From Actinomycetales bacterium JB111 (GTDB taxonomy: Bacteria; Actinomycetota; Actinomycetes; Actinomycetales; Actinomycetaceae): DNA of 59,534 bases. Under the pieces are notes generated by a model. The model searched no databases, was not told the DNA's origin, and saw only the letters and a list, made by a program, of their open reading frames with translations. The stretch's first letter is position 1, and every line of letters begins with the position of its first letter. A program made the position numbers and the translations under genes. Positions 36,620-54,684 of this stretch are shown piece by piece. The stretch is from NCBI GenBank assembly GCA_900163555.1, contig FUHX01000044.1:1-59534 (forward strand), written 5' to 3'.

Positions 36620-37288
36620 TCAGGCCCCCTTCGCGGCGGTACGGACGACGACGAGGCCGCCCTTGGGTCCGGGGACCGCACCGGCGATGAGAAGCACGCC
36701 GTTGTCGAGGTCCACCGAGTGGACGGTGAGGTTCTGGACCGTGCGGCGGGCGACGCCCATCCGGCCGGCCATGCGCTGGCCACGGAACACGCGACCGGGC
36801 GTCGCGGCGCCACCGATCGATCCGGGCTTGCGGTGGTTGCGGTGCGCACCGTGGGAGGCGCCGACGCCGGAGAAGCCGTGACGCTTCATGACTCCGGCAA
36901 AGCCCTTGCCCTTGGAGGTACCGACGACGTCGACGCGCTCGCCGATCTCGAAGGTCTCGCCCGTGAGCTCCTGGCCGACCGAGTACTCGCCGGCGTCGGC
37001 CGTGCGGATCTCGGTGACGTGGCGACGGGGGGTGATGCCGGCGGCGTCGAAACGCTTGCGCAGCGGCTGCGTGACCTTGCGCGGGTCGATCGCACCGTAG
37101 GCGAGCTGGACGGCGGTGTAGCCATCGTGCTCGACGGAGCGGACCTGGGTCACGACATTGGTGTCCACCTTGACGGCGGTCACGGGGACGAGGCGTCCGG
37201 CCTCGTCCCACACCTGGGTCATGCCGAGCTTGGTGCCGAGCAGCCCCTTGACGGTGGCCGCGGCGTTCGGCTGGGAAGTGGTGGTCAT
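36620..37288 (-). CDS. rplC: 50S ribosomal protein L3
   Basis: 222 residues. It is one of the two assembly initiators of 23S r[23 protein letters not shown] starts the fold, and the central extension near the peptidyl-transferase centre includes [20 protein letters not shown] and [16 protein letters not shown] with GAGGAT upstream, 11 bases after rpsJ. Confidence 0.98.
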   Translation of the reverse strand: MTTTSQPNAAATVKGLLGTKLGMTQVWDEAGRLVPVTAVKVDTNVVTQVRSVEHDGYTAVQLAYGAIDPRKVTQPLRKRFDAAGITPRRHVTEIRTADAGEYSVGQELTGETFEIGERVDVVGTSKGKGFAGVMKRHGFSGVGASHGAHRNHRKPGSIGGAATPGRVFRGQRMAGRMGVARRTVQNLTVHSVDLDNGVLLIAGAVPGPKGGLVVVRTAAKGA

Positions 37289-37299
37289 GGCGTCGATCC

Positions 37300-37608
37300 T
37301 CAGAGCTTGATCTCGATGTTGACGTCGGCCGGCAGGTCGAGGCGCATGAGCGAGTCGACCGCCTTCGGCGTCGGGTCGATGATGTCGATGAGCCGCTTGT
37401 GCGTGCGCATCTCGAAGTGCTCGCGGCTGTCCTTGTACTTGTGGGGCGACCGGATGACGGTGAACACGTTCTTCTCCGTCGGCAGCGGCACCGGGCCCAC
37501 GACCGTTGCACCAGCTCGCGTCACCGTGTCGACGATCTTGCGCGCCGAGCTGTCGATGACCTCGTGGTCGTAGGACTTGAGCCGGATGCGGATCTTCTGT
37601 CCCGCCAT
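37300..37608 (-). CDS. rpsJ: 30S ribosomal protein S10
   Basis: 102 residues, also the NusE transcription antitermination factor. ATG at 37608 gives [40 protein letters not shown] and [14 protein letters not shown] are diagnostic. It is the first gene of the S10 cluster, about 290 bases downstream of a candidate promoter. Confidence 0.98.
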   Translation of the reverse strand: MAGQKIRIRLKSYDHEVIDSSARKIVDTVTRAGATVVGPVPLPTEKNVFTVIRSPHKYKDSREHFEMRTHKRLIDIIDPTPKAVDSLMRLDLPADVNIEIKL

Positions 37609-37896
37609 GGCGTCGTCTAACCTCTCTCGTACCCTGCTTCGGCCGACCCCCGCGCTCGGGCGTGTCGCGTTGATGCGACGTCCCGGCCCGAGCGACCCGT
37701 GTGGGCCTGACCGTTGGATGCTTTCCGTTGCGGGTCTTTCACCCGCGCCCCGCGACCGCCGGGATTCTCCCGTCAGCCGCCGGCCTGCTCGCCCCCCGAC
37801 CCGAAGCCGGCGAGCTCGCAACGTCTGCCCGCGACCGACATCTGGCCCGATCGCGGTGTGGCGCACGCGCGAGCGCGCACCTGTGTCCGACGAGCA

Positions 37897-37902
37897 ACAT
37901 TA
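37897..37902 (-). promoter_or_regulatory. rpsJ: Candidate -10 of the S10 operon
   Basis: A minus-strand TAATGT in an otherwise very GC-rich stretch gives a good TANNNT -10 element; the -35 region (TTCGGT at 17 bases) is poor. Transcription would start near 37890 and leave a leader of about 280 bases before rpsJ. The rest of 37609-37896 has no gene. Confidence 0.45.
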
Positions 37903-38013
37903 CCAGCGGGCCGCGGGCGACCGAAACCCCAGGCGATCCCTCGTCCTGTGAGCCTGGGCACCCGGCCGCCGAGCTTCCGAGCTCCCCTCCCCTGCATCCC
38001 CCCACGCCCCCTG

Positions 38014-38086
38014 CGCGAGGTAGGAACGGAGCGGGCCAGGTCGGAACTGCGAGTTCCTCCCTCACCGGTCCCGTTCCTACCTCGCG
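38014..38086. repeat. Nested inverted repeat: 16-bp perfect arms around an inner hairpin
   Basis: The arms CGCGAGGTAGGAACGG (38014-38029) and its exact complement (38071-38086) are separated by 41 bases, within which GGAACT/AGTTCC (38043-38048/38052-38057) forms a second hairpin. It lies upstream of the candidate S10 promoter and downstream of the tuf terminator, so it belongs to neither expected transcript. A function is not known. Confidence 0.85.
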
Positions 38087-38168
38087 GGAGAGGGTGTCGG
38101 GAGAACCGCGCGAGGCTGAGAGATGTGGAGGACCGGAGGGGGCTCGTGAGGCCCGGGCGGGGACGGAG

Positions 38169-38210
38169 CAAGGGCCCGGCGCCTCCCCTGCGGGAGGCAC
38201 CGGGCCCTTG
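38169..38210 (-). terminator. Terminator of the str operon after tuf
   Basis: A 19-position stem with one mismatch (CAAGGGCCCGG and GCCTCCC arms) and a CTGC loop starts 28 bases after the tuf stop. It ends rpsL-rpsG-fusA-tuf. Confidence 0.85.
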
Positions 38211-38237
38211 CCGGCTGCCGGCCTCAGCCGGCAATGA

Positions 38238-39431
<1,194 letters not shown>

Positions 39432-39469
39432 TGTGGTGCCCTCCTGGGACTCGGGTAGTTGTTCTGGCC

Positions 39470-39509
39470 GGCCGGGGCGGTCGCCCCGGCCAGGGGCAGA
39501 TTGATCCTA
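39470..39509 (-). promoter_or_regulatory. tuf: fusA-tuf intergenic hairpin and -10-like element
   Basis: In the 120-base fusA-tuf gap a minus-strand TAGGAT (39509-39504) resembles a -10. Just downstream a perfect 9-bp hairpin GGCCGGGGC/GCCCCGGCC with a 4-base loop (39470-39491) precedes the tuf ribosome site. This could be a separate tuf promoter and/or a partial terminator that sets tuf against fusA levels. No good -35 is seen. Confidence 0.35.
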
Positions 39510-39551
39510 CGGGTCGGTTGACTTGTGGTGCTGGGGGACGGCCCGTGGGAC

Positions 39552-41666
39552 CTACTCGCCCCGGGTCTTCTTGATGATCTCCTCGGCAACGGCCTTGGGG
39601 ACCTCGCCGTAGCTGGCGAACTGCATCGAGTACACCGCGCGGCCCTGCGTCTTGGAACGCAGGTCGCCGACGTAACCGAACATCTCCGACAGCGGAACAA
39701 CGGCCCGAACGACCTTCACGCCCGTGGCGTCCTCCATGGACTGGATCATGCCACGGCGGGAGTTCAGGTCGCCGACGACGTCGCCCATGTACTCGGCGGG
39801 CGTACGCACCTCGACGTCCATGAGCGGCTCGAGAAGAACAGGCTTCGCGAGCTTGACGCCCTCCTTGAGGGCCATCGAACCGGCAATCTTGAACGCCATC
39901 TCCGAGGAGTCGACGTCGTGGTAGGCGCCGTCCAGCAGGCGGGCCTTGATGCCCACCAGCGGGTAGCCGGCGAGCACACCGCCCTGCATGGCGTCCTGGA
40001 TACCGGCGTCCACCGACGGGATGTACTCGCGGGGGATGCGGCCACCGGTGACGGCGTTCTCGAACTCGTAGAGCTCGCCCTCCTCCGACTCCAGCGGCTC
40101 GAAGGAGATCTGCACCTTCGCGAACTGGCCGGAACCACCGGTCTGCTTCTTGTGGGTGTAGTCGATCTTGTCGACCTTCTTGCGGATGGTCTCGCGGTAG
40201 GCGACCATCGGCGCGCCGACGTTCGCCTCGACGCGGAACTCGCGCTTCATGCGGTCGACGAGGACGTCGAGGTGCAGCTCGCCCATACCGCCGATGACGG
40301 TCTGACCGGTCTCGTCGTCCAGGCTGACCGTGAAGGTCGGGTCCTCCTCGGCGAGCTTCTGGATCGCGGTGCCCAGCTTCTCCTGGTCACCCTTCGTCTT
40401 CGGCTCGATGGCCACGTGGATGACGGGCTCGGGGAAGGTCATCGACTCGAGGACGACCGGGTTGGCCTGGTCGCTCAGCGTGTCGCCCGTCGTCGTGTCC
40501 TTCAGACCGATGACGGCGTAGATGTGACCGGCGCCGATCTGCTCGACCGGGTTCTCCTTGTTGGCGTGCATCTGGAAGATCTTCCCGATGCGCTCCTTCT
40601 TGCCCTTGGTCGAGTTGAGGACCTGCGAGCCGGAGGTGAGCTTGCCGGAGTACACGCGGATGTAGGTGAGGCGACCGAAGAACGGGTGCACCGCGACCTT
40701 GAACGCGAGGGCCGAGAACGGCTCGTCGGTGTCCGCGTGACGCTCGACGACGATCTCCTCGTCCTTCGGGTCGTGACCCGGCATCGCGGGGACGTCGAGC
40801 GGGCTGGGGAGGTAGTCGATGACGGCGTCGAGCATCGGCTGCACGCCACGGTTCTTGAACGCCGAACCGCAGAGGACCGGGTAGGCCTCCGAGTTGATCG
40901 TCATCTTGCGGACGCCGGCCTTGATCTCGTCGATCGTCAGCTCCTCGCCCTCGAAGAACTTCTCCATGAGGGCGTCGTCGGTCTCGGCGACGGCCTCGAC
41001 GAGCTCCGCGCGGTACTGGTCGGCCTTCTCCTGAAGGTCGGCCGGGATGTCGTGGATCTCGTACTTCGCGCCGAGGGTGGTGTCACCCTTGGAGTCCGCC
41101 GGCCAGACGAGCGCCTTCATCTGCACGAGGTCGATGACCCCGATGAAGTCGTTCTCCGCGCCGATCGGGATCTGGAGGACCAGCGGGCGGGCGCCGAGGC
41201 GGCTCTTGATCGTGTCGACCGTGAAGTAGAAGTCGGCACCGAGCTTGTCCATCTTGTTGACGAAGCAGATGCGCGGGACGTCGTACTTGTCGGCCTGACG
41301 CCACACCGTCTCCGACTGGGGCTCCACGCCCTCCTTGCCGTCGAACACGGCGACCGCACCGTCGAGGACACGCAGCGAACGCTCGACCTCGACCGTGAAG
41401 TCGACGTGGCCGGGCGTGTCGATGATGTTGATCTGGTTCTCGTTCCAGAAGCAGGTCACGGCGGCAGACGTGATCGTGATGCCGCGCTCCTGCTCCTGCT
41501 CCATCCAGTCCGTCGTCGACGCGCCGTCGTGGGTCTCGCCCAGCTTGTGGTTGACGCCGGTGTAGAACAGGATCCGCTCGGTCGTGGTGGTCTTGCCGGC
41601 ATCGATGTGCGCCATGATGCCGATGTTGCGGACCTTGTGCAGGTCGGTCGTGACGTCAAGTGCCAC
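39552..41666 (-). CDS. fusA: Elongation factor G
   Basis: 704 residues, five domains. It drives translocation. G1 [12 protein letters not shown]2 [11 protein letters not shown]3 DTPGHVDF and G4 NKMDKLGAD are intact, and domain IV has the usual [10 protein letters not shown] and [17 protein letters not shown] start. It follows rpsG by 60 bases. Confidence 0.99.
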   Translation of the reverse strand: MALDVTTDLHKVRNIGIMAHIDAGKTTTTERILFYTGVNHKLGETHDGASTTDWMEQEQERGITITSAAVTCFWNENQINIIDTPGHVDFTVEVERSLRVLDGAVAVFDGKEGVEPQSETVWRQADKYDVPRICFVNKMDKLGADFYFTVDTIKSRLGARPLVLQIPIGAENDFIGVIDLVQMKALVWPADSKGDTTLGAKYEIHDIPADLQEKADQYRAELVEAVAETDDALMEKFFEGEELTIDEIKAGVRKMTINSEAYPVLCGSAFKNRGVQPMLDAVIDYLPSPLDVPAMPGHDPKDEEIVVERHADTDEPFSALAFKVAVHPFFGRLTYIRVYSGKLTSGSQVLNSTKGKKERIGKIFQMHANKENPVEQIGAGHIYAVIGLKDTTTGDTLSDQANPVVLESMTFPEPVIHVAIEPKTKGDQEKLGTAIQKLAEEDPTFTVSLDDETGQTVIGGMGELHLDVLVDRMKREFRVEANVGAPMVAYRETIRKKVDKIDYTHKKQTGGSGQFAKVQISFEPLESEEGELYEFENAVTGGRIPREYIPSVDAGIQDAMQGGVLAGYPLVGIKARLLDGAYHDVDSSEMAFKIAGSMALKEGVKLAKPVLLEPLMDVEVRTPAEYMGDVVGDLNSRRGMIQSMEDATGVKVVRAVVPLSEMFGYVGDLRSKTQGRAVYSMQFASYGEVPKAVAEEIIKKTRGE

Positions 41667-41726
41667 GTCGGGTCTCCTCGTGAGGTTCGGTGGGGGTGGG
41701 GGTGCGGCCGGCGGACCGGCCCGCGA

Positions 41727-42197
41727 TCACCAGCGGTAGTGAGCGAATGCCCGGTTGGCCTCGGCCATCTTGTGGATGTCCTCGCGTCGCTTGACCGCGG
41801 CACCCAGGCCGTTCGAGGCGTCGAGGATCTCGTTCATGAGGCGCTCGGTCATCGTCTTCTCGCGACGCTGACGGGCGTAGTCCACGAGCCAGCGCAGGGC
41901 GAGCGTGGTGGCGCGGGAGGGGCGAACCTCGACCGGGACTTGGTAGGTCGAGCCACCGACGCGGCGCGAGCGCACCTCGAGGGACGGGCGCACGTTCTCG
42001 AGCGCGCGCTTGAGGACGGCCGTGGGCTCACCCTCGGTCTTGTCGCGGACGCCCTCGAGGGCGCCGTAGACGATGCGCTCGGCGGTGGACTTCTTGCCGT
42101 CCAGCAGCACGCGGTTGACGAGCTGGGTCACGACGGTCGAGCCGTAGACCGGGTCGACGACGACGGGACGCTTCGGGGCGGGACCCTTACGAGGCAT
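41727..42197 (-). CDS. rpsG: 30S ribosomal protein S7
   Basis: 156 residues. It nucleates the 30S head and contacts E-site tRNA. ATG at 42197 ([20 protein letters not shown]) shares one base with the rpsL stop (TAATG). [20 protein letters not shown] and the C-terminal NRAFAHYRW are diagnostic. The longer upstream frame lies within rpsL. Confidence 0.98.
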   Translation of the reverse strand: MPRKGPAPKRPVVVDPVYGSTVVTQLVNRVLLDGKKSTAERIVYGALEGVRDKTEGEPTAVLKRALENVRPSLEVRSRRVGGSTYQVPVEVRPSRATTLALRWLVDYARQRREKTMTERLMNEILDASNGLGAAVKRREDIHKMAEANRAFAHYRW

Positions 42198-42571
42198 TAC
42201 TTCTTCTCCTTCTTGGCGCCGTAGCGGCTCCGCGCCTGCTTGCGGTCCTTGACGCCCTGCGTGTCGAGCGCACCGCGGACGATCTTGTAGCGGACACCCG
42301 GGAGGTCCTTCACACGGCCGCCGCGCACGAGCACCATCGAGTGCTCCTGCAGGTTGTGGCCGACGCCGGGGATGTAGGCCGTGACCTCGATGCCGCTGGA
42401 GAGGCGCACACGTGCGACCTTGCGCAGGGCCGAGTTCGGCTTCTTGGGCGTGGTCGTGTACACGCGGGTGCAGACGCCACGGCGCTGCGGGCTCCCCTTC
42501 AGGGCCGGCGTGCTCGCTGCGAGCGACTTCACCGACCGGCCCTTGCGGACCAGCTGCTGGATCGTGGGCAC
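42197..42571 (-). CDS. rpsL: 30S ribosomal protein S12
   Basis: 124 residues. It is the decoding-centre protein. GTG at 42571 with GGAG gives [17 protein letters not shown]. The streptomycin-linked residues are the sensitive type: K43 in [11 protein letters not shown] and K88 in RVKDLPG. D89, the usual methylthiolation site, is present. It is first in the str operon. Confidence 0.98.
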   Translation of the reverse strand: MPTIQQLVRKGRSVKSLAASTPALKGSPQRRGVCTRVYTTTPKKPNSALRKVARVRLSSGIEVTAYIPGVGHNLQEHSMVLVRGGRVKDLPGVRYKIVRGALDTQGVKDRKQARSRYGAKKEKK

Positions 42572-42791
42572 TACTTCTCCGTCTCGTTGCTGCATTCGGT
42601 TGGACTGCCGGTGGACCGATCTGGTGCATCCTGCGCGCCCCGCGCTCGGGCGTGCCGCTCGCGGTTCCGGTGTGTCCGTCGGGGACTGCCGGCATAGTGC
42701 TGGGCGAGCTGCCGGAGTCGATTCGCGAGGTCAGGATCGACCAGTACGAGGCGAGCGCGCGGCGGCCCGATCGGTCCGGGCACCGTCGTTC

Positions 42792-42821
42792 AGACTAGCG
42801 CCCGGCAGAATCACGCGTCAA
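42792..42821 (-). promoter_or_regulatory. rpsL: Promoter of rpsL-rpsG-fusA-tuf
   Basis: On the minus strand TTGACG (42821-42816) and TAGTCT (42797-42792) are spaced by 18 bases, the best sigma-A-type promoter seen in the window. The leader to rpsL would be about 215 bases. I see no gene in 42572-42948. Confidence 0.65.
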
Positions 42822-42948
42822 AGGTTCAACGGCCGACCGGGGGTGTGATGCACCACGTCGGCCGACGATCGGTCCGCCCCTTCCCCGACGGCGTCTCCCG
42901 GGCCGGGCGCAGGGCGTCAGGTCTCGGGTCGGGACGGGAGCGGGACGG

Positions 42949-42984
42949 CCACCGGCCCCGGCGCGTGCGCGCCGGGGCCGGTGG
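42949..42984 (-). terminator. Terminator of rpoB-rpoC
   Basis: A perfect 16-bp stem (CCACCGGCCCCGGCGC and complement) with a GTGC loop lies 41 bases past the rpoC stop. Confidence 0.85.
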
Positions 42985-43025
42985 GTGGAGCAACGCTGGA
43001 TCGGGGCGGGCGGACCCGCCGTCGG

Positions 43026-46922
<3,897 letters not shown>

Positions 46923-46978
46923 CGTTTCCTACTTCCTCACGTGGTAACGCTCGTTTCGATGCCGTGCTACGGCTTGGG

Positions 46979-50476
<3,498 letters not shown>

Positions 50477-50579
50477 AGGGGGTCCTTCCCTGCTGAGAGT
50501 GTGCACGCGGCGGACAGTCGGCGCGCGCCATACCCCCGAGGGACTTCGCGTCCGCAGTGGGCGCGGGTCAGGCGGTGCT

Positions 50580-50597
50580 CGGATACATCTGTATCCG
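50580..50597. promoter_or_regulatory. Palindrome in the rpoB leader
   Basis: CGGATACATCTGTATCCG is a perfect 7-bp inverted repeat around ATCT, about 104 bases upstream of the rpoB start and just downstream of the candidate promoter. It is much richer in A/T than its surroundings and has the form of a repressor operator or a small RNA hairpin. Confidence 0.6.
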
Positions 50598-50639
50598 GTG
50601 AGGTGGCGGCAGGGCAGGCGTCGACTAACGCAAGTGTCA

Positions 50640-50669
50640 AGCCTACACGCGGGCGACCATAAAGGTCCA
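50640..50669 (-). promoter_or_regulatory. rpoB: Candidate rpoB promoter
   Basis: On the minus strand TAGGCT (50645-50640) fits a -10 and TGGACC (50669-50664) a weak -35, 18 bases apart. A perfect TTGACA also occurs at 50642-50637, but no -10 lies at the right distance. The leader would be about 160 bases. The rest of 50477-50886 holds no gene. Confidence 0.4.
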
Positions 50670-50886
50670 GCCCTGCGCCCGCGCTCCCGCACGTGATTCC
50701 AGCCTCACTGCCGCGAGGTGGTGTGACCCGGCCTGGCGCCGTTGCCATTCCGAGCCGACCCGAGGGTCGCGGCCAGTGTAGGGCATCGAGAGGCGTGGGT
50801 CACCGCGACGTCCCGGAAGGCGGGCGGACGCCCGGGATCCCGGGCGAGACCCCGCGCGTCTCCCCCGCCGTCTGGGGAACGACGAG

Positions 50887-50922
50887 CCGGGGCCGGGACC
50901 CGATGTCGGGTCCCGGCCCCGG
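50887..50922 (-). terminator. Terminator of rplJ-rplL
   Basis: A perfect 15-bp stem (CCGGGGCCGGGACCC and complement) with a GATGTC loop lies 40 bases past the rplL stop. A second 9-bp hairpin (50937-50957, CCCCTCGCC/GGCGAGGGG) sits between it and the stop. Confidence 0.85.
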
Positions 50923-50962
50923 CCGGTGACGTGCAGCCCCTCGCCTCAGGCGAGGGGGTGGA

Positions 50963-51349
50963 TCACTTGACGGTGACGGTCGCGCCTGCGGCCTCGACCT
51001 GCTCCTTGGCCTTCTCGGCGGTCTCCTTGTCGACACCCTCGAGGATGGCCTTGGGGGCGGCGTCGACCAGGTCCTTGGCCTCCTTCAGGCCGAGGGACGT
51101 GAGCGCGCGCACCTCCTTGATGACCGCAACCTTCTTGTCGCCGGCTGCCTCGAGCACGACGTCGAAGGAGTCCTTCTCCTCGGCCTCGGCGGCGTCGCCG
51201 CCTGCGGCCGGGGCGGCACCCGCGACGGCGACCGGCGCGGCGGCGACGACGTCGAAGGTCTCCTCGAACTGCTTGACGAACTCGGACAGCTCGATGAGCG
51301 TGAGCTCCTTGAAAGCCTCGATGAGCTCGTCGGTGGTGAGCTTAGCCAT
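50963..51349 (-). CDS. rplL: 50S ribosomal protein L7/L12
   Basis: 128 residues. The N-terminal dimerisation domain ([20 protein letters not shown]), an Ala/Gly-rich hinge (about 38-55) and the C-terminal factor-binding domain ([20 protein letters not shown]) are clear. It forms the stalk on L10. It lies 66 bases after rplJ. Confidence 0.99.
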   Translation of the reverse strand: MAKLTTDELIEAFKELTLIELSEFVKQFEETFDVVAAAPVAVAGAAPAAGGDAAEAEEKDSFDVVLEAAGDKKVAVIKEVRALTSLGLKEAKDLVDAAPKAILEGVDKETAEKAKEQVEAAGATVTVK

Positions 51350-51415
51350 GGTGGCGTTCCTTCCGTATGGGTCCTGCTACGCGAGCAGAGGGGGTGGTGA
51401 GTGCCGGGCGCCCGA

Positions 51416-51937
51416 TCAGGCGTCGGCTGCCTGCTTCTCGCGCAGGGCGTCGATGGTGCGGGCGGCCTGGACGGCCGGCGCGGTGAACATGTAAGCCGCC
51501 TGGAACAGCGCCGCCTTGAAGGCGCCGGCTGCCTTGCCCAGGAGAACCTCACGCGACTCGAGGCTGGCCAGCTTGGTGATCTCGTCGGCGGACACGAGAA
51601 CGCCGTCGACGACACCGCCCTTGATGACGAGCTGCTCGTTGTCCTTGGAGAAGTCGCGCAGCGCCTTGGCGGCGTCGACGACCTCCCCGGTGACGAATGT
51701 GAGAGCGGTGGGACCGGTGAGGGTCTCACGATCGATCTCGACACCCGCGTTCTTCGCTGCGATCGCCGCGAGGGTGTTCTTCGCGACGACGTAGCTGGCC
51801 GTGCCCTGGAGCGAGCGACGGAGCTGCTGGAGCTGAGCCACGGACATGCCGCGGTACTCGGTCAGCAGCACGGCGCCGGACTCGCGGAAGCTCTGCTCGA
51901 GCTCGGCGATGGCCGCGGTCTTGTCAGGCCTTGCCAT
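51416..51937 (-). CDS. rplJ: 50S ribosomal protein L10
   Basis: 173 residues. It anchors L7/L12 dimers to 23S rRNA. MARPDKTAAIAELEQSFRES and VLLTEYRGMSVAQLQQLRRS are typical; the C-terminal helix carries the L12 sites. ATG with GGAAGGAGGGCTC. The 187-base leader upstream looks like an L10 autoregulatory leader. Confidence 0.98.
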   Translation of the reverse strand: MARPDKTAAIAELEQSFRESGAVLLTEYRGMSVAQLQQLRRSLQGTASYVVAKNTLAAIAAKNAGVEIDRETLTGPTALTFVTGEVVDAAKALRDFSKDNEQLVIKGGVVDGVLVSADEITKLASLESREVLLGKAAGAFKAALFQAAYMFTAPAVQAARTIDALREKQAADA

Positions 51938-52124
51938 GAGCCCTCCTTCCGATGTGGGACCGACGGTGTCCCCTCATGAAGGAAGCCCCGCGCCGGCGGC
52001 ACGGGGCTTGTCTGCGTCCGGATCGAACCGGCCCGCAGTGGGCTCGTAGCTCGCCTGCGTGGGTCCCACCGTGAGTGGACTTCGATCCCGGACGGATGCC
52101 CCGGATGACCGACGGTCTGTGGCA
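51938..52124 (-). ncRNA. Probable ribosomal L10 leader with attenuator hairpin
   Basis: Read on the minus strand, the leader begins with CACGGTGGGACC, then the CGCAGGCGAGC...GAGCCCACTGCG segment that resembles L10 leaders, then a GC hairpin (51983-51990/52002-52009 plus an inner stem) followed by TTCCTTC. The 5' GTGGGACC can pair exactly with GGTCCCAC at 51954-51961, 16 bases before the start codon, or its ACGGTG part with CACCGT at 51963-51968. Mutually exclusive pairings like this fit L10-L12 feedback. The covariance match itself was not computed. Confidence 0.55.
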
Positions 52125-52130
52125 GCCCCC

Positions 52131-52136
52131 AGTCTA
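52131..52136 (-). promoter_or_regulatory. rplJ: Candidate -10 of rplJ-rplL
   Basis: The minus-strand TAGACT fits TANNNT and would start transcription near 52124, exactly before the leader structure. The -35 region is poor. Between here and the rplA terminator (52137-52336) nothing else is seen. Confidence 0.4.
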
Positions 52137-52336
52137 GCCGGGCGCCTGCGGCCGGGAGAACCGTCGGGAGCGTGTGCCTGCTCACGCGCTCCCCGCCCGG
52201 GTTCGTCCCCCCGACGGCGGCCGGGCCGGCTCCGGAGGAGTCGCCCCCCGACGACGGCCGGCCGTCCGGTCTCGGGGCGCACCCGCCCGACGACGAGGGG
52301 CCGGGAGACGGGACCGGGACCGGCCCTGGAGACGGG

Positions 52337-52372
52337 ACCGGCCCGGCCCCGCGTGTGCGGAGCCGGGCCGGT
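52337..52372 (-). terminator. Terminator after rplA
   Basis: An 11-bp outer stem ACCGGCCCGGC/GCCGGGCCGGT encloses a 4-bp CCGC/GCGG stem. It starts 20 bases after the rplA stop, so rplK-rplA ends before rplJ. Confidence 0.75.
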
Positions 52373-52392
52373 TCATCTCTGCCGGTGCGAGG

Positions 52393-53109
52393 TCAGGAGG
52401 CCTCGGCGGAGGTGAGGTTGCGCGTCTTGGAGGCGTCGAGCGGGATGCCCGGCCCCATCGTCGTGCTCAGCGTCGCCTTGGTGATGTAGCGACCCTTGGA
52501 GCTGTTCGGCTTCAGACGCAGGATCTCCTCCTGCGCGGCGGCGTAGTTCTCCACGAGCTGCTTCTCGTCGAAGGAGGCCTTGCCGATGATGAAGTGCAGG
52601 TTCGAGTGCTTGTCGACGCGGAACTCGATCCGGCCGCCCTTGATGTCGTTGACCGCCTTCGCGACGTCCATCGTGACGGTGCCGGTCTTCGGGTTCGGCA
52701 TGAGGCCGCGGGGACCGAGCACGCGGCCGAGGCGGCCGACCTTGCCCATGAGGTCCGGCGTGGAGATCGCCGAGTCGAAGTTCGTGTAGCCCCCGGCCAC
52801 CTTCTCGATGAGCTCGTCGCCACCGACCTCGTCGGCACCGGCGTCGATGGCCTGCTGCGCACGGTCGCCGACGGCGAAGACCAGGACCCGGGCGGTCTTG
52901 CCGGTTCCGTGCGGGAGGTTGACGGTGCCGCGGACCATCTGGTCCGCCTTGCGGGGGTCGACGCCGAGTCGGAAGGTGACCTCGACGGTCGAGTCGAACT
53001 TCGTGGTGGCGCCCTGCTTCGCGAGGCGGACGGCCTCGAGGGGGGCGTACAGCACGCCGTCGTGGATCTTCTCGGCGGCCGAGCGGTAGGACTTGCTGCG
53101 CGTGGTCAT
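52393..53109 (-). CDS. rplA: 50S ribosomal protein L1
   Basis: 238 residues. It forms the mobile L1 stalk at the E site. [36 protein letters not shown] and [20 protein letters not shown] are diagnostic. It lies 109 bases after rplK. Confidence 0.98.
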   Translation of the reverse strand: MTTRSKSYRSAAEKIHDGVLYAPLEAVRLAKQGATTKFDSTVEVTFRLGVDPRKADQMVRGTVNLPHGTGKTARVLVFAVGDRAQQAIDAGADEVGGDELIEKVAGGYTNFDSAISTPDLMGKVGRLGRVLGPRGLMPNPKTGTVTMDVAKAVNDIKGGRIEFRVDKHSNLHFIIGKASFDEKQLVENYAAAQEEILRLKPNSSKGRYITKATLSTTMGPGIPLDASKTRNLTSAEAS

Positions 53110-53218
53110 TCTGCTTCTCCAGGTGGATGAGAGGTGTGAGCAGGTGTGGTGTCGCGGGCCCGCGCGGGCCCTTCCACTGCGCCGCGGTCGCGGCGCCTGC
53201 GGGGAGTCGTCCCGACGA

Positions 53219-53650
53219 TCAGTCGTTGACGGTGATCCCCATGGAGCGGGCGGTGCCCGCGATGATCTTGGCGGCCTGGTCGATGTCGTTCGCGTTCAGG
53301 TCCTCGGCCTTGGTGCGAGCGATCTCCTTGACCTGCTCGAGCGAGATCGAGGCGACCTTGTCGGTGTGCGGGGTGCCGGACCCCTTCTGCACACCGGCGG
53401 CCTTCTTGATGAGCTCCGCGGCCGGCGGCGTCTTCGTGACGAAGGTGAAGGAGCGGTCCTCGTAGACGGTGATCTCGACGGGGACGACGTTCCCGCGCTG
53501 CGACTCGGTCGCGGCGTTGTACGCCTTGCAGAACTCCATGATGTTGACACCGTGCTGACCGAGCGCGGGGCCGATCGGGGGTGCGGGAGTGGCTGCGCCG
53601 GCCTGGATCTGAAGCTTGATGTAGCCGGCGATCTTCTTCTTGGGGGGCAT
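53219..53650 (-). CDS. rplK: 50S ribosomal protein L11
   Basis: 143 residues. It forms the GTPase-associated centre and is needed for RelA-type stringent sensing. The Pro-rich loop [21 protein letters not shown] and [20 protein letters not shown] are present. It lies 63 bases after nusG. Confidence 0.99.
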   Translation of the reverse strand: MPPKKKIAGYIKLQIQAGAATPAPPIGPALGQHGVNIMEFCKAYNAATESQRGNVVPVEITVYEDRSFTFVTKTPPAAELIKKAAGVQKGSGTPHTDKVASISLEQVKEIARTKAEDLNANDIDQAAKIIAGTARSMGITVND

Positions 53651-53713
53651 TCGGGTCCTTAGGAATCGTTGTGCGTGGGCTCGCGGCGGCGACCGCGGGC
53701 CCGTCCGTGCTCG

Positions 53714-54592
53714 TCAGGCCTTGGAGACCTGCGAGAACGAGAGCTCGACCGGAGTCTCCCGGCCGAAGATGGAGACGAGAACCTGCAGCTTGCGGCTCTC
53801 GACGTGGATCTCGGAGATCGTGGCGGGAAGGGTCTCGAACGGCCCGTCGGTGACGGTGATCGTCTCGCCCACCTCGAAGTCGACGACGATCTCGCGGGTG
53901 TCCGCGGCCGCGGCCTGCGCGTCGCCCGTACCCGCGGCGCCCTCGGGCTGCGCGAAGGTCACGTTGAGCATCGAGATCGCCTCGTCGAGCGTGAGGGGCA
54001 TCGGGTCGTGGGCGTTGCCCACGAATCCGGTGACGCCCGGCGTGTGCCGGACGACGCCCCACGACTCGGAGGTGAGGTCCATGCGCACGAGCGTGTACCC
54101 CGGGATGCGCACCCGGGACACGATCTTGCGCTTGTCGTTCTTGATCTCGACGACCTCTTCCATCGGCACCTCGACCTGGAAGATGTAGTCCTCCATGTTC
54201 TGGGTCGTGATCCGGTGCTCGAGGTTGGCCTTCACGCGCTTCTCGAAGCCCGCGTAGGTGTGCACGACGTACCAGTCGCCCGGGAGCATCCGCATCTGCA
54301 GGCGGAACTCCTTCTCGGGGTCCTCGGCCTCGGCCGGCTCGGCGTCCTCCGCCTGCTCGGCGTCGGCCTCGTCGACCGTGGCGTCGGCGTCCTCCGCCTG
54401 CTCGGCGTCGGCCTGCTCCTCGGCGGAGGCGTCCGCCTCGGGGGCGTCGGTCTCCTCGGCGACGACGTCGCCCGGGTCGGTGGCCTCGGCGTCGGCCTGC
54501 TCCTCGGCGGAGGCGTCGGCCGGGGTCGACGCGGCAACCTCGGCTTCGAGGTCGTCGGTCGACGGGTTGTCGCCGGTGAAGTCCACAGACAC
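53714..54592 (-). CDS. nusG: Transcription termination/antitermination protein NusG
   Basis: 292 residues, against about 180 in E. coli. Residues 1-95 are a highly acidic extension with repeats of [10 protein letters not shown] and AEQAEDAD. The NGN domain is about 104-205 ([32 protein letters not shown]) and the KOW domain about 235-292 ([33 protein letters not shown]). Acidic NusG extensions are known in Micrococcales; their role is not established. GTG start with GGAGG upstream. Confidence 0.97.
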   Translation of the reverse strand: MSVDFTGDNPSTDDLEAEVAASTPADASAEEQADAEATDPGDVVAEETDAPEADASAEEQADAEQAEDADATVDEADAEQAEDAEPAEAEDPEKEFRLQMRMLPGDWYVVHTYAGFEKRVKANLEHRITTQNMEDYIFQVEVPMEEVVEIKNDKRKIVSRVRIPGYTLVRMDLTSESWGVVRHTPGVTGFVGNAHDPMPLTLDEAISMLNVTFAQPEGAAGTGDAQAAAADTREIVVDFEVGETITVTDGPFETLPATISEIHVESRKLQVLVSIFGRETPVELSFSQVSKA

Positions 54593-54684
54593 GAGGAAAC
54601 ATCCTCCCTGGATGCGTTGATGACGCGACCGATCGGTCGCGATGTTCCGGTCCGCGCGACGGCGCGGGCCGGGATCGTGATGCT

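Noticed and set aside
50637-50642. TTGACA hexamer as the rpoB -35
   Set aside because: No TANNNT element lies 16-19 bases downstream; the TAGGCT overlapping it is better used as a -10.
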